Assembly: GCF_030866805.1 (NCBI RefSeq)
Contig: NZ_CP133019.1
Span: forward strand, 1,364,001 to 1,428,000
Length of the DNA stretch: 64,000 nucleotides
DNA from: Microbacterium terrisoli
Lineage (GTDB): Bacteria > Actinomycetota > Actinomycetes > Actinomycetales > Microbacteriaceae
Direction of reading: 5' to 3'
Each line of letters begins with the position of its first letter. Position 1 is the first letter of the stretch. Positions 54,543 through 63,875 of this stretch are shown here, piece by piece. The notes beneath the pieces are model-generated. The model saw only the letters and a program-made list of their open reading frames with translations. It was not told the origin of the DNA and did no database searches. Both the position numbers and the translations under genes were made by a program.

Positions 54543-56528
54543 GTGATCGCAGTGACGGTGGTGGTGCCCACCTACCGTTCGAGCGCGCACCTGGACGATC
54601 TGGTCGCGAGCCTGGACGCTCAGACCCTGCCGCAGTCCGATTTCGAGGTCGTACTGGTCGACGACGGATCGCCCGACGGCACATTCGCGCGATTGGAGGC
54701 CTTCGCGCGCGACCGGCCGAATTATCGCGCCTTCCGACTCGAGCACACCGGCTGGCCGTCGCGGCCGCGCAATCACGGCATCGATGTCGCGAACGGGCGG
54801 TATGTCGTGTTCCTCGACCACGACGACCGGCTCTTCCCCGACGGTCTGCGGGCCGCGGTCGCGCTGGCCTCGCGCACCGGTGCCGACGTGCTGGACGGCA
54901 AGGAGTCCAAGAGCGACAGCCCCGGCTGGGCGATGCGTGATCTGGTTCGCGACGTCGACAACGCGATCGACTGGGTCCGGTGGCATCCGCTGGTGCCGAT
55001 GAACCCGCACAAGATGTTCCGGACCGCCTTCCTGCGCGAGCAGGGCATTCGCTTTCCCGAGGGCGGGCGGCAGATCTGGGAGGACATCTTCTTCGACATC
55101 GCCGCGCACGCCCGCGCCCAGGTCGTCTCGCTGATGGTCGAGACGCCCTTCTACTACTGGAATCGGCCAGAGCACGCGACGACGAGCGGCACCTTCTACG
55201 ACGACCTGGACGAGTATCTGGATGCCGTGGCCCGCGTGTTCCGCTGGATCGACGATGAGCTCGACCAGCCGCGGTTCGCGCAGCTGCTGCCGAGGTTCCG
55301 CGCCTACCAGCTGCATATGCGGGTCCTTCCGCTGTTCCGGTGGGATCCGCGCACGGTGCGCGAGCGCGACCGCATCTGCGCATTCGTGGCGGGGCTCCTG
55401 CCGACGATCCCCGACGATGCCGACCGGTTCCTCGATCCCTGGCGACGCATCAAGATCTCCCTGCTGCGCGCGGGTCGCTTCGACCTCATCGATGCCCATG
55501 AGCGGACCTTCCCGATGCTGGCGTGCGCGCCGACGGCACACGCGCCGCAATGGGCCGCAGACGGACTGCGGGTGGAGGTCGCTCTCGCGTGGAGCTTCGT
55601 GCACGACGGTGCCGGCGCGGGCGGTGGTGCTGGTGCACCGGTCCGGTGCGAGGGTGCGCGGGCGGTTCTCGCGCTCGACCCTGCCGTGGCCGCCTTCGCT
55701 CGGGAGCACGGACTGCGCGCCGACGTCACCGACGAGCTTCGCGCGGTGACCTACGCGCTGGACCGCAGGTCTCGCACGCAGAAGATCGACTGGATGCTCG
55801 CGCACGGGCGCAGCGCCGAACTCGGGGCCGTAGACGGCGACCGCGATGCGGTCCGCGGAACGCCTGTCGCGATGCGCGGGCGCATCGGCGCCGCGTGGGA
55901 CCTCGTGGACGACGGCCCGGGAAGGCTGCACGACGGACCGTGGGACCTGTACGTGCGCACGACCGCGATGCGCACCCGCGTGGTGCGTCAAGTGCGCACG
56001 ACCTGGACCGGGCGCAGCTGGGCGATCGTGCAGGGACAGCTGGCCGCGGCCTATCGCGCGCGCAACGGCGCACTGAGCGTGGACGTGGGCCAGACGCTGT
56101 TCAGCGTGGTGGACGACGCTGCCACGGCTGCGAGCTGGAAGCACGACGGCGCGGGCCGGAAGCTCGAGATCACGCTGCCGCACGTGCAGGTGCACGCCGA
56201 CTGCGTGGCCGAAGGGCGCTTCGTGGACGCGTCAGGTCATACGCTCGGCGGATGCCGACTCGTCGCCCGCGTGAGTGCGGCGGGCGGGGAGGGTGAGGCG
56301 AAGGTCACCGGGATCGTGCCGGCGCGTGCGCGCATCGTGGGCGTCGCGTTCGGGGCGACGCGTGCGCACGCGCGGTTCCGCCTCGCCCGCGACGGCCGGG
56401 TCGCGGTCGTGCCGGCCGCCGAGCGGGCGCCTGTGCTCAGCATCCGGGGCACGGCCCGACGTGCGTGGCGTCTCGTGCCATCGCGTCTGCGCACGCGACT
56501 GTGGCTCTGGCGGCACCGGCGTCGTTGA
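54543..56528 (+). CDS. Family 2 glycosyltransferase with a long C-terminal extension
   Basis: 661 residues. The GT-A domain (about 1-225) has VVVPTYRSSAHLDDL, VLVDDGSPDGT and the metal-binding DHDDRLFP. About 430 further residues follow, with no clear membrane helix and a basic end (RLRTRLWLWRHRRR). It probably transfers a sugar to an envelope polymer or protein; the acceptor is unknown. The region 54423-54542 holds its promoter and no gene. Start GTG 54543 is the first plausible one. Confidence 0.85.
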   Translation: MIAVTVVVPTYRSSAHLDDLVASLDAQTLPQSDFEVVLVDDGSPDGTFARLEAFARDRPNYRAFRLEHTGWPSRPRNHGIDVANGRYVVFLDHDDRLFPDGLRAAVALASRTGADVLDGKESKSDSPGWAMRDLVRDVDNAIDWVRWHPLVPMNPHKMFRTAFLREQGIRFPEGGRQIWEDIFFDIAAHARAQVVSLMVETPFYYWNRPEHATTSGTFYDDLDEYLDAVARVFRWIDDELDQPRFAQLLPRFRAYQLHMRVLPLFRWDPRTVRERDRICAFVAGLLPTIPDDADRFLDPWRRIKISLLRAGRFDLIDAHERTFPMLACAPTAHAPQWAADGLRVEVALAWSFVHDGAGAGGGAGAPVRCEGARAVLALDPAVAAFAREHGLRADVTDELRAVTYALDRRSRTQKIDWMLAHGRSAELGAVDGDRDAVRGTPVAMRGRIGAAWDLVDDGPGRLHDGPWDLYVRTTAMRTRVVRQVRTTWTGRSWAIVQGQLAAAYRARNGALSVDVGQTLFSVVDDAATAASWKHDGAGRKLEITLPHVQVHADCVAEGRFVDASGHTLGGCRLVARVSAAGGEGEAKVTGIVPARARIVGVAFGATRAHARFRLARDGRVAVVPAAERAPVLSIRGTARRAWRLVPSRLRTRLWLWRHRRR

Positions 56529-56575
56529 GTCGGGCGGTGCGGCTGTCCGGGCGCGGAGCCGTCTGGCTTTCGGAC

Positions 56576-57649
56576 TCAGGTGAGGTCGCGCCCGGCGATG
56601 AGCGGCCAGCGGTCCTCCGTGCCGATCATCGTCTGCGCGTCGGGCGACGGGGTGACACTGTCGACCGATCCGTTCTCCCACACGATCGTGAGTCCGGTCC
56701 CGGCCGCATCCGCATACCAATGACCGCGGCCGGCGGGCTTCGTGGGGGCACCGGTCCCGGTGGGCTTGCGAGCGGTCCATGCCGCTTTGCCCGCCGCGGT
56801 CAGGTGCATGTACACCGTGTTGGTCCCCAGCAGCATCACCTTCCACCATCCCGCCAGCGCGGTCAGGGCAGCAGGGGCAGTGGGATCGTCGTGACTGAAG
56901 TGCAGAATGCTCACGAACGGATGCTCCGAACCCTGGGTGCGGATCTGCCACGTGCCCTCGAGCGGACCGAGATCGGGATGGTCCATCGTCGAGTGACACG
57001 TCATCCTCGCGTCTCCGGTGCCGGTGTCGACGGTCACGAGCATTCCGGCGTGGCCATGACGGCCGTCGGCGGCGAACGTCAGCACGTCGGCGGGCTTGAG
57101 GATGTGCGCGAGCGCGGCGAACACCCGCTCGGCGGCAGGGGCCGCGCACATGTCGGTGATCCGCTTGACCTGCGTGGCCGGCCGCTCGCTGAGCAGCCGG
57201 TAGATCTGCTGCGCGCTGCGGGTGGGCCAGACGTCGCCGGCATGTGCGGGGCCCAGGTACGAGACGCCGCCGTCGACCAGGCAGTGCGAGACATACGCGG
57301 TGCAGTCGTTCAGCCCCTCTGCGGTGCCGGGCACCCCGCGCGGCCCGAACCAGTCCTGGCTCAGCATGCGTTCGTCGGCGGGGATGTCGGTTTCGCGGAA
57401 GTGCACGCCCACGTGCAGCGGCTTCACGAAGAACAGCCCGTCCGCCTCGCCGGTGACGCCGGTGGAGACATCCGTCACCTGCTTGCGCAGGAACACCGCC
57501 TCCCAGTCGGCTTCGATGGCCTTCCGCGCCAGCGCGTCGGCCTTGCGCTGGGCGATGTCGATCGCGAAGCTCTTGGCCCACACGATGCCGTCTGCGGTGG
57601 GACGGAACCAGTGCTGCTTCGCCGAGGCGACGGCGGCGTCGCGGTCCAT
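56576..57649 (-). CDS. Predicted NlpC/P60-like cysteine peptidase or amidase, third gene of the unknown operon
   Basis: 357 residues. A candidate catalytic Cys116 lies in NDCTAYVSHCL and a candidate His200 in LKPADVLTF...GHAGMLV, the spacing and wording of NlpC/P60-type papain-like enzymes; the third residue may be His219. No signal peptide or transmembrane helix is seen. GAGGTG is four bases before ATG 57649, which lies eight bases after the preceding gene. Assignment to the superfamily is by motif only. Confidence 0.65.
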   Translation of the reverse strand: MDRDAAVASAKQHWFRPTADGIVWAKSFAIDIAQRKADALARKAIEADWEAVFLRKQVTDVSTGVTGEADGLFFVKPLHVGVHFRETDIPADERMLSQDWFGPRGVPGTAEGLNDCTAYVSHCLVDGGVSYLGPAHAGDVWPTRSAQQIYRLLSERPATQVKRITDMCAAPAAERVFAALAHILKPADVLTFAADGRHGHAGMLVTVDTGTGDARMTCHSTMDHPDLGPLEGTWQIRTQGSEHPFVSILHFSHDDPTAPAALTALAGWWKVMLLGTNTVYMHLTAAGKAAWTARKPTGTGAPTKPAGRGHWYADAAGTGLTIVWENGSVDSVTPSPDAQTMIGTEDRWPLIAGRDLT

Positions 57650-57657
57650 CACGCACC

Positions 57658-58647
57658 TCAGCTCCCCGCGGGCGATCCCGGTGCGGTGAAGGCCGCGCCG
57701 TCCCATACCCAGTCCAGCTTCGCTGCGAACACCGAGTCGCCGGCCTCGGCCGTGCTGTGCAGCAGCAGCAGCTCGTCACGGAGCCGGGTGACGCCGGGAA
57801 GCAGGCCCGACACTGCGACAATCTGCGTCCAGCCCAGATCGGATGCCGTCAGCGGCGGCGCGTCCGTCACGGCACCGCGCCACCCGCCTGCGGAAAGCGG
57901 CGGCACGAGGGGAACGAGCTTGGTGACGCCGAGCTCGACCGTCACGGGCGCACCGGTCGCGGCATCCCGCGCCACGGATTCGTACTCGACATCCGGCAGC
58001 GTGGCCGTGGCGGCGATCGCCGGGTCCGGACGGGCCATCACTGTGTATCCGCCGGGCAGCCCTCCTACCGGGCGCGCCAGCACGAGACTGTCGGTCGTCG
58101 GATCGGCCAGGGCCGCGGTCGGAAGGACGCGCAGCCTCCGACCGATCGCGTCGAGCTCGTCGGCGGCCTGCGCCAACGGCAGCGGCGCCGGCGGCGACCA
58201 CAGCGGCAGCACGGCACCGTAGGCTCGCACGGCATCGCGGGCGGCGACCAGGCCGGCGACGAGGTCGGCGCGCACCAGCACGTTCGACGGGGCGGTGGAT
58301 GCCGCCGCGCCGACCGGCCGGTCGTTGGCCAGCGGCGCCATCGCCAGTGGCGGCGGCGCATCCGATAGCGATCGGGCCGACGCGCTGGCGACGCCCAGAG
58401 CGCCGGAGAGAACGTCGAGCATCGCCTGGCGCTGGCCGAGCGTGTCGAGCAGATTGAGGTACCCCGCCGCCTCGGTGACGTTCAGCACCGCGGGCATGCG
58501 GGTCGGAATGATATCGCCGTCCAGCGCGAGCCGCCGCAGCAGCAGGGCCTGGGCCTCGGCGGCGGCGGGGCCGGCACTGGACTGGATGACCGAGACGAGT
58601 GCGTCCAGCGCACGGTCCTCGGCGGTGCCGATCGGGGTGTCGTCCAT
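57658..58647 (-). CDS. Unrecognised 329-residue protein, second gene of the unknown operon
   Basis: Ala/Leu/Pro-rich, mostly helical in its first half (LDALVSVIQSS, EAQALLLRRLAL, LLDTLGQRQAMLDVL), with beta-like repeats in the second half (VLARPVGGLPGGYTVMARP, VSGLLPGVTRLRDELLLLHST). No signal peptide, membrane helix or known motif. AGGAGG five bases before ATG 58647 fixes the start. It lies 27 bases after the 1198-residue gene. Confidence 0.6.
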   Translation of the reverse strand: MDDTPIGTAEDRALDALVSVIQSSAGPAAAEAQALLLRRLALDGDIIPTRMPAVLNVTEAAGYLNLLDTLGQRQAMLDVLSGALGVASASARSLSDAPPPLAMAPLANDRPVGAAASTAPSNVLVRADLVAGLVAARDAVRAYGAVLPLWSPPAPLPLAQAADELDAIGRRLRVLPTAALADPTTDSLVLARPVGGLPGGYTVMARPDPAIAATATLPDVEYESVARDAATGAPVTVELGVTKLVPLVPPLSAGGWRGAVTDAPPLTASDLGWTQIVAVSGLLPGVTRLRDELLLLHSTAEAGDSVFAAKLDWVWDGAAFTAPGSPAGS

Positions 58648-58674
58648 GATGTCCTCCTGCGTGCGGTTCAACTG

Positions 58675-61600
58675 CTACGAATCAACGGTGAAGCTCGACT
58701 TGGCGGACTTCGCGCTCGTGCCCTGCGGGCCGGTGACGGCCACCTCGACCGCCTGCCCCGCGACCAGACCCGCCGGCACGTCGCCCTCGATTCGGGTGTC
58801 GCTGACGACGGTGAACGCGCCGAGCGCCTTGCCACCCACCGTCGCGCCGGTCGCACCCGTGAACTTCGTGCCGGTGATCGCCAGCTTCGCCCCGACCTTG
58901 CCGTGCGTGGGCGACAGGTCGGTCACGGTGGGGGCATCAGCACCGCCGGTGCCGCCATCCTTCTTGTCGCCGGTCTTCGTGTCGTCCTTCTTCGCGGCCG
59001 CAGCCTTCGCCGTGATCACGTCGGGGATCGAGTCCATCGCCTTCGTCGCCATCGTGGTGGCGTTCGAGAGGGCGTCCTTCCGTGCCGCCTCGGCAGTCGA
59101 CAGCGTCGACTTCAGCAGGTCGGCGAGGGCGGCAGACCCGGTGAGCGAGGCGACGTCGAAGCCCTTGGCCGCCGCACCCGCCTGGATCAGGTCGGCGAGG
59201 AGGCTCATGTCCTGCGTGGGGCCGGCGGTGCTGAAGTTCTGGATCATCGGTGCGAGGCCGGTCAGCGCTGAGGGGGCCGTGACGCCCGCGGTGAGGGACG
59301 AGGTGGGGACGGTCACGGCCTCGATCTGGGGCGCGTCGTCCATCGGCGAGTCCTGCCAGTTCCAGAAGCGAGTGAGGTCGATCTTCTCCGCCGACGGGCA
59401 GTGCCCCAGCACCGCCTCGCCGAGCACGCCGTGCGTGGGGAGCGCGATCGTCGATTGCGGGGGCGAGAATGCGGTCGTGTGGTACTTCGCGAGCGCGTCC
59501 TGCACCGATGCCGTGGTGAACGGTACGCCGCCCACCGGTTCGCGTTTGGCGACGAGCTCTGCCGGGATCATGAACGGCAGCACCATCGAGTTGCCGTAGA
59601 AGCCCAGCAGCTGGTTGGCGACACACGCCAGCAGCGGAATCTCCTGCGTGTCGTCGGCGACTCCGTCCTGCACGCCGATCGTGAAGCCCTCCAGCAGCAT
59701 CACCCGCTCCTCGGAGGTCAGCGACATCCAGATCGCCTTGGAGTACGTGGCCGTGTTCGCGATGACGTGCTGGAGCGCCTTCTCGATCTCGAGCACCGCC
59801 GAGTATCGCAGTTCGGGCGGCAGCTGCGTCGCCGCGAACGGCTGCGGTGCCAGCGTGAACTCGGCACCCGCCAGCAGCTCGTCGAAGTACGTCTTGCCTG
59901 CCGGGGCCGCCGTGCTGATCGACGTCGAGGCGTCGACCAGCGCCGCGCGCACGCGGTTCAGCCGTGGTCCGCCGACGTCGCGCTCGAGCCGGTCGGGCCC
60001 GAACCAGACGTCGTGCGCGGGGGTGCCCCCGGAGATCATGTCGGCGATGCTCGAGACCGTGATGCCGCCGAGCGTGAGCCGGGCAGCCTCGGTCGCCGAC
60101 GAGGAGGGGAAGTGGTACTGCAGCCCGCGGAACTGGCGATTCAGCTCGACCCCGACCACGTCGGTGCGCGGCAGCCAGTCCGGCAGCACGATGCTCCGCG
60201 ACACGACGTGCTGTGCGGCGCCGGTGCGCAGGGCGCTCAGGCGGGCAATCAGCTCGGCTTCGGATGCGAGGGCGGATGCTGGGTCTGCGGTGTCGGCAAG
60301 GCCGGGCAGCCCGGCCGTCGGCATCGGGTATGGGCCGACCCGCCGGCCGCCGGCGGCGAGCAGCGTCACCCACACGTCGTCGTATGGCAGGAACGTGCCC
60401 TCCGCCTGCACGGTGACCACGTCGGCAGCCGAGTCGGTCGGCGCCTGCACCCCTGCACGCGGGTCGCCGGCGAAGTCCTCGAGCAGGGACAGGCCCGTGC
60501 GGTAGGGGCGTTCGATCACGCGGCGCAGCACACTTGCGTAATCGAGCAGCTGCCCGTATCGGTGCAACAGGGCGGCACGGCTCAGCGCGTCGTCCGAGAG
60601 CGTGGCTGCCGCGCCCGACGGCAGGAACCGCACGGGATCCAGCGGCACGAAGCATACGAGCGTGACGCCGTCGACGGTGGAGCGCACGTCGAAGGTGCGC
60701 AGCACCTCCCAGTACTGCATGGTCAGGGCGCGAGTCCGATTGTGGTTGGCGATCACCTTCGTGACGACCTGGCTGCGCTCGGATGCGGCGGCCAGGCGCA
60801 TGCCCATCCGCTGCAGGCTCCGCCGCGCGTTTGCCGCGCGCTCCACCGATGCGTGCGAGGACTGCGCCGCCGTCGAGGTGTAGCCGCTGACTCCCTGCAT
60901 CCAGTTGTTGGTGCTGCCCGACGAGTCCGAGCTGCCGCCGCCTCCGGCGGCGCCGCCGCCGATCGCGATCGGGCCGAGCGCGAAGCCGATGCCGCCCACG
61001 GCGCCCCACGACGACGAATGCGCCTCGGTGCTGAAGCTGCTGCCGCCGGATGCCGACTGCGACATGCCGGAGTCGAACGTCGCGCGGGCCGAGGCATCCT
61101 GCCCTTCCCGGAACGACTCGGCCTCCTGCACGTCCAGGCGTTCGCTCTCGCTGACGGAGGTCGTGGACTGCTGGTCGACGATCGCGATGCGCTGCTGTTC
61201 TCCCGGGGCCAGCGGCAGCGAGTACACGAGGTCGCCGAGCATGAGTCCCTTCGGGGTCCATCGCTGGGCGAGGTGCACGATGTAGCCGAGGCCCAGTGTG
61301 CCGGCGATCGGCACGCCGGTGGAGCCTGTTCCGATGCCGATCGGCGAAATGCCCGCGAGGCCGTCGCGGAACGCGTCGACGCTCACGGGCTGGTCGATCG
61401 GCACCCGGTCGGTGTGCCGGTAATCCAGTCCCTGCAGGCCGACGGCGGCGAAATTGGCGATCGAGACCCGGTGGCCGCCGAGGTCCGCGGCGATCGTGCC
61501 GATGCTCGGGCGAGGCTCGACGAGTCGCACGAGCACGCCGTACGGGAACCGGTCGACGGAGAAATCGCTGCGGAACAGCTGCGAGCACGTGTCGGCGCCG

Positions 61601-62271
61601 AGCGTGAGCTGTGGCATGGTGCCCGACGCGTCGGCCGCCGGCTGGTCGGGCAGGTTCGCGTCCAGCCCTGCCACGATCGAGCCCAGCTGGCTGATCACCG
61701 ACACCGGCAGCGCGTCGACGGAGCGCGCGAGCATCAGCGTTCCGACAGACCCGGTGCTCGTGAGGGACGCCACCGGCACGTCGACGTCCAGCTCGACGGT
61801 GGCACCGGTCACGCGCAGCGTGATGTGCTCGAGGGCGCTCGCCGAGCGCACCGCCGAGGGGACGGCGATCGCGAACACGCCGTCGACGCCCGTGATCGCG
61901 GTGCCTGCACCGGGGCCCGAGGGGAACGGCTGGGCGATCGTGACCTGCACGCGGTCGGCGGGCACGCCTTCCGGCTGGACGAGTACGCCGGTGAGCTGAC
62001 CGGGGATCGGCAGCGACGCCACCGTGCCCACGTCGAACGCCGGGTCCGCGATGATCTGCACGAGCTTGTCGGAGAAGTGCGTCGCCGCGACGAGGCGCTC
62101 GTGCAGGATGTCGTCTGCCAGCTGCTTGTGCTCCTTGACGATCCGTGCCGATGCGGGATCGAGCGGATCCAGCCGGGGGAGCGCGCCACGGGCGAACTCC
62201 GGGATTCCCGAACCGATGTCGATCGTCGCGCGTCGAGCGGGAAGATCGGTTCCCTCACTGCGAACGGCCAT
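58675..62271 (-). CDS. Giant 1198-residue protein of unknown function, first gene of the unknown operon
   Basis: Regions visible: a short helical N-terminus (about 40-80); a carboxypeptidase-regulatory-like beta sandwich (about 90-170, GQLTGVLVQPEGVP to LRVTGATVELDVDV); a motif LGYIVHLAQRWTPKGLMLGDL with SLPLAPGEQQRIAI (about 327-364); a Ser/Glu-rich region (365-420); a Gly-rich hydrophobic stretch (about 423-446); a helical region (470-530); and a C-terminal Lys/Gly linker (about 1085-1110) leading to an IPT/TIG-like domain (about 1112-1198). No signal peptide is seen. GGAGG precedes ATG 62271. Confidence 0.75.
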   Translation of the reverse strand: MAVRSEGTDLPARRATIDIGSGIPEFARGALPRLDPLDPASARIVKEHKQLADDILHERLVAATHFSDKLVQIIADPAFDVGTVASLPIPGQLTGVLVQPEGVPADRVQVTIAQPFPSGPGAGTAITGVDGVFAIAVPSAVRSASALEHITLRVTGATVELDVDVPVASLTSTGSVGTLMLARSVDALPVSVISQLGSIVAGLDANLPDQPAADASGTMPQLTLGADTCSQLFRSDFSVDRFPYGVLVRLVEPRPSIGTIAADLGGHRVSIANFAAVGLQGLDYRHTDRVPIDQPVSVDAFRDGLAGISPIGIGTGSTGVPIAGTLGLGYIVHLAQRWTPKGLMLGDLVYSLPLAPGEQQRIAIVDQQSTTSVSESERLDVQEAESFREGQDASARATFDSGMSQSASGGSSFSTEAHSSSWGAVGGIGFALGPIAIGGGAAGGGGSSDSSGSTNNWMQGVSGYTSTAAQSSHASVERAANARRSLQRMGMRLAAASERSQVVTKVIANHNRTRALTMQYWEVLRTFDVRSTVDGVTLVCFVPLDPVRFLPSGAAATLSDDALSRAALLHRYGQLLDYASVLRRVIERPYRTGLSLLEDFAGDPRAGVQAPTDSAADVVTVQAEGTFLPYDDVWVTLLAAGGRRVGPYPMPTAGLPGLADTADPASALASEAELIARLSALRTGAAQHVVSRSIVLPDWLPRTDVVGVELNRQFRGLQYHFPSSSATEAARLTLGGITVSSIADMISGGTPAHDVWFGPDRLERDVGGPRLNRVRAALVDASTSISTAAPAGKTYFDELLAGAEFTLAPQPFAATQLPPELRYSAVLEIEKALQHVIANTATYSKAIWMSLTSEERVMLLEGFTIGVQDGVADDTQEIPLLACVANQLLGFYGNSMVLPFMIPAELVAKREPVGGVPFTTASVQDALAKYHTTAFSPPQSTIALPTHGVLGEAVLGHCPSAEKIDLTRFWNWQDSPMDDAPQIEAVTVPTSSLTAGVTAPSALTGLAPMIQNFSTAGPTQDMSLLADLIQAGAAAKGFDVASLTGSAALADLLKSTLSTAEAARKDALSNATTMATKAMDSIPDVITAKAAAAKKDDTKTGDKKDGGTGGADAPTVTDLSPTHGKVGAKLAITGTKFTGATGATVGGKALGAFTVVSDTRIEGDVPAGLVAGQAVEVAVTGPQGTSAKSAKSSFTVDS

Positions 62272-62412
62272 GGCGTCCTCCAAACCGGGTGGAACGTGTC
62301 ATGAGGGAGAGACCGGATGCGGGCCCGCTGATACAGCCCCGATCTGCTTCCCGTGGCATGCGTCGAGCACAGGCACAGACACGGCACGTACCCTGGCTGC
62401 TCCGGAGGTGAC

Positions 62413-63585
62413 ATGACCCTGTTCGACATCGCTCTGCTGCTGATCCTGCTCGTGGCCGTCTCGGTGGGCGTCGCCCGCGGGTTCGTGGCCAGCGCCGGGA
62501 TCCTTGCGGGACTGGTCGTCGGCGGAGCCGCGGCGCTGTGGGTGGCTCCCACGATCGGGCGCCTGGTCGCCGAGCCGGTGTGGCGGCCGATCGCCGAACT
62601 GGCCGCCTGGGTCGTGCTGCTGATCGTGGGCGGATCGATCGGCGGTGCGATCGGGGCGTGGCTGCGGCGCGGGGTGGATCGCTCGCCGCTGCGCATCGTC
62701 GACAGGGTCGCCGGCGGCGTCGTCTCGCTCGCGGTGACCGGGTTGGTGGTCTCGCTGGCGGCGACCGGGATCGCGGCGACCGGCATTCCCGTGGTGTCGG
62801 CGGATGCGGCATCCTCTCGCGTCGTCCGTGCGATCGACGCGCTCATCCCGCCACCGGTGCAGCAGGGTCTTGCGCAGCTGCGCGGCACGCTCGCCGCCGA
62901 CGGCCTCCCGGCGCTGGGCGCGCTGCTGGACCATCCCGCCGCGCCGGTCGAGCCGGCGATCGCGCTGGACACGCCGGCGCTGACCCGGGCGGTGCGCTCG
63001 GTCGCCCGGATCACCGGCGTCGCCTACGCGTGCGGGGTGAGCCAGACCGGTTCGGGTTTCGCGATCTCACCCGACACCGTCGTCACCAACGCCCACGTCG
63101 TGGCCGGTGTGAAGGACCCGACCGTGCAGCTGCCGGACGGCACGGCCCGGCCGGGACGGATCGTCGCCTTCGACCCCGAGCAGGACCTGGCGATCATCCG
63201 CGCGTCGGGCCTGGGGGCGACCGCTCTGCGGATGAGCTCGACGCTGCAGGCGGGTGCGGCGGCGGTCGTGGCCGGATATCCGTACGGCGGTCCGCTGACC
63301 GTCGGCGATGCTCGGGTGCTGGCGGCCGGCACCGCTGCGGTGCCCGACATCTACGACCAGGCCAGCGTGCCACGCCCGATCTACAGCCTTCGGGCCACCG
63401 TGCGGCCGGGCAACTCGGGCGGGCCGCTGCTCACCGCGCAGGGAACCGTCGCCGGTGTCGTGTTCGCCCGCGTGGAAGGGACCTCTGACCGGGGGTATGC
63501 GATCGCCGACGCCGCACTGCGGGACCTGCTCGCGCGGTCGGGATCGCTGATGACGACCGTGCCGTCGGGACACTGCACGAGGTGA
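62413..63585 (+). CDS. MarP-like CvpA-domain membrane serine protease
   Basis: 390 residues: four N-terminal membrane helices (CvpA-type, about 1-125) and a trypsin-fold protease (about 190-380) with His in VVTNAHVVAG, Asp in DLAII and Ser in RPGNSGGPLL. A Cys near the protease start (AYACGVSQ) and one at the C-terminus (GHCTR) could form the disulfide known in mycobacterial MarP, which is needed for acid resistance. GGAGGTG precedes ATG 62413; TACCCT near 62389 is a possible -10. Confidence 0.92.
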   Translation: MTLFDIALLLILLVAVSVGVARGFVASAGILAGLVVGGAAALWVAPTIGRLVAEPVWRPIAELAAWVVLLIVGGSIGGAIGAWLRRGVDRSPLRIVDRVAGGVVSLAVTGLVVSLAATGIAATGIPVVSADAASSRVVRAIDALIPPPVQQGLAQLRGTLAADGLPALGALLDHPAAPVEPAIALDTPALTRAVRSVARITGVAYACGVSQTGSGFAISPDTVVTNAHVVAGVKDPTVQLPDGTARPGRIVAFDPEQDLAIIRASGLGATALRMSSTLQAGAAAVVAGYPYGGPLTVGDARVLAAGTAAVPDIYDQASVPRPIYSLRATVRPGNSGGPLLTAQGTVAGVVFARVEGTSDRGYAIADAALRDLLARSGSLMTTVPSGHCTR

Positions 63586-63595
63586 CCTGCTCCGG

Positions 63596-63601
63596 TATGC
63601 T
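63596..63601 (+). promoter_or_regulatory. Likely -10 element of the gcvT transcript
   Basis: TATGCT lies about 35 bases before the first riboswitch aptamer, so the aptamers would be part of the 5' leader. Confidence 0.5.
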
Positions 63602-63632
63602 GGGGGCAAACTGAACATCATCGGCCGCACGA

Positions 63633-63833
63633 CGTCCGCGGGAGAGTCCGATTCGATCGGACACCGAAGGAGCAAGCCTCCCCGCCAATCTCTCAGGTCC
63701 GCATACCGCGCATGTCCGGCCACTCTGAAAAGTGATTTTCGAGCGCACGCAGTTCGCGAATCCGCCGACGGTGAAAGCCGTGGCATCCGTCGATGCTGCA
63801 GCGAAGCTCTCAGGCCCATGACAGAGGGGGAGT
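63633..63833 (+). ncRNA. Tandem glycine riboswitch (gcvT type)
   Basis: Two aptamers in a row. The first begins CGCGGGAGAGTCC, has CCGAAGGAGCAA, and closes with CAATCTCTCAGG. The second has GGTGAAAGCCG, GCGAAGCTCTCAGG and ends CATGACAGAGGGGGAG, the usual gcvT signature; the linker with CACTCTGAAAAGTG is as in other actinobacteria. It lies directly before gcvT, so it probably switches the glycine cleavage genes with glycine level. Which step is controlled is not evident; no clear terminator is seen before the gene. Confidence 0.93.
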
Positions 63834-63875
63834 CCGCACGGCGCCGCAGGCGTCCCGTTCGACTCGGAAGAACCC

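Noticed and set aside
59401-62304. Very long open frame on the plus strand opposite the giant gene
   Set aside because: Its product is dominated by Arg/His/Gly/Asp with no motifs, as expected for the antisense of a high-GC gene. The minus-strand frame has a ribosome binding site, domains and good codon use.
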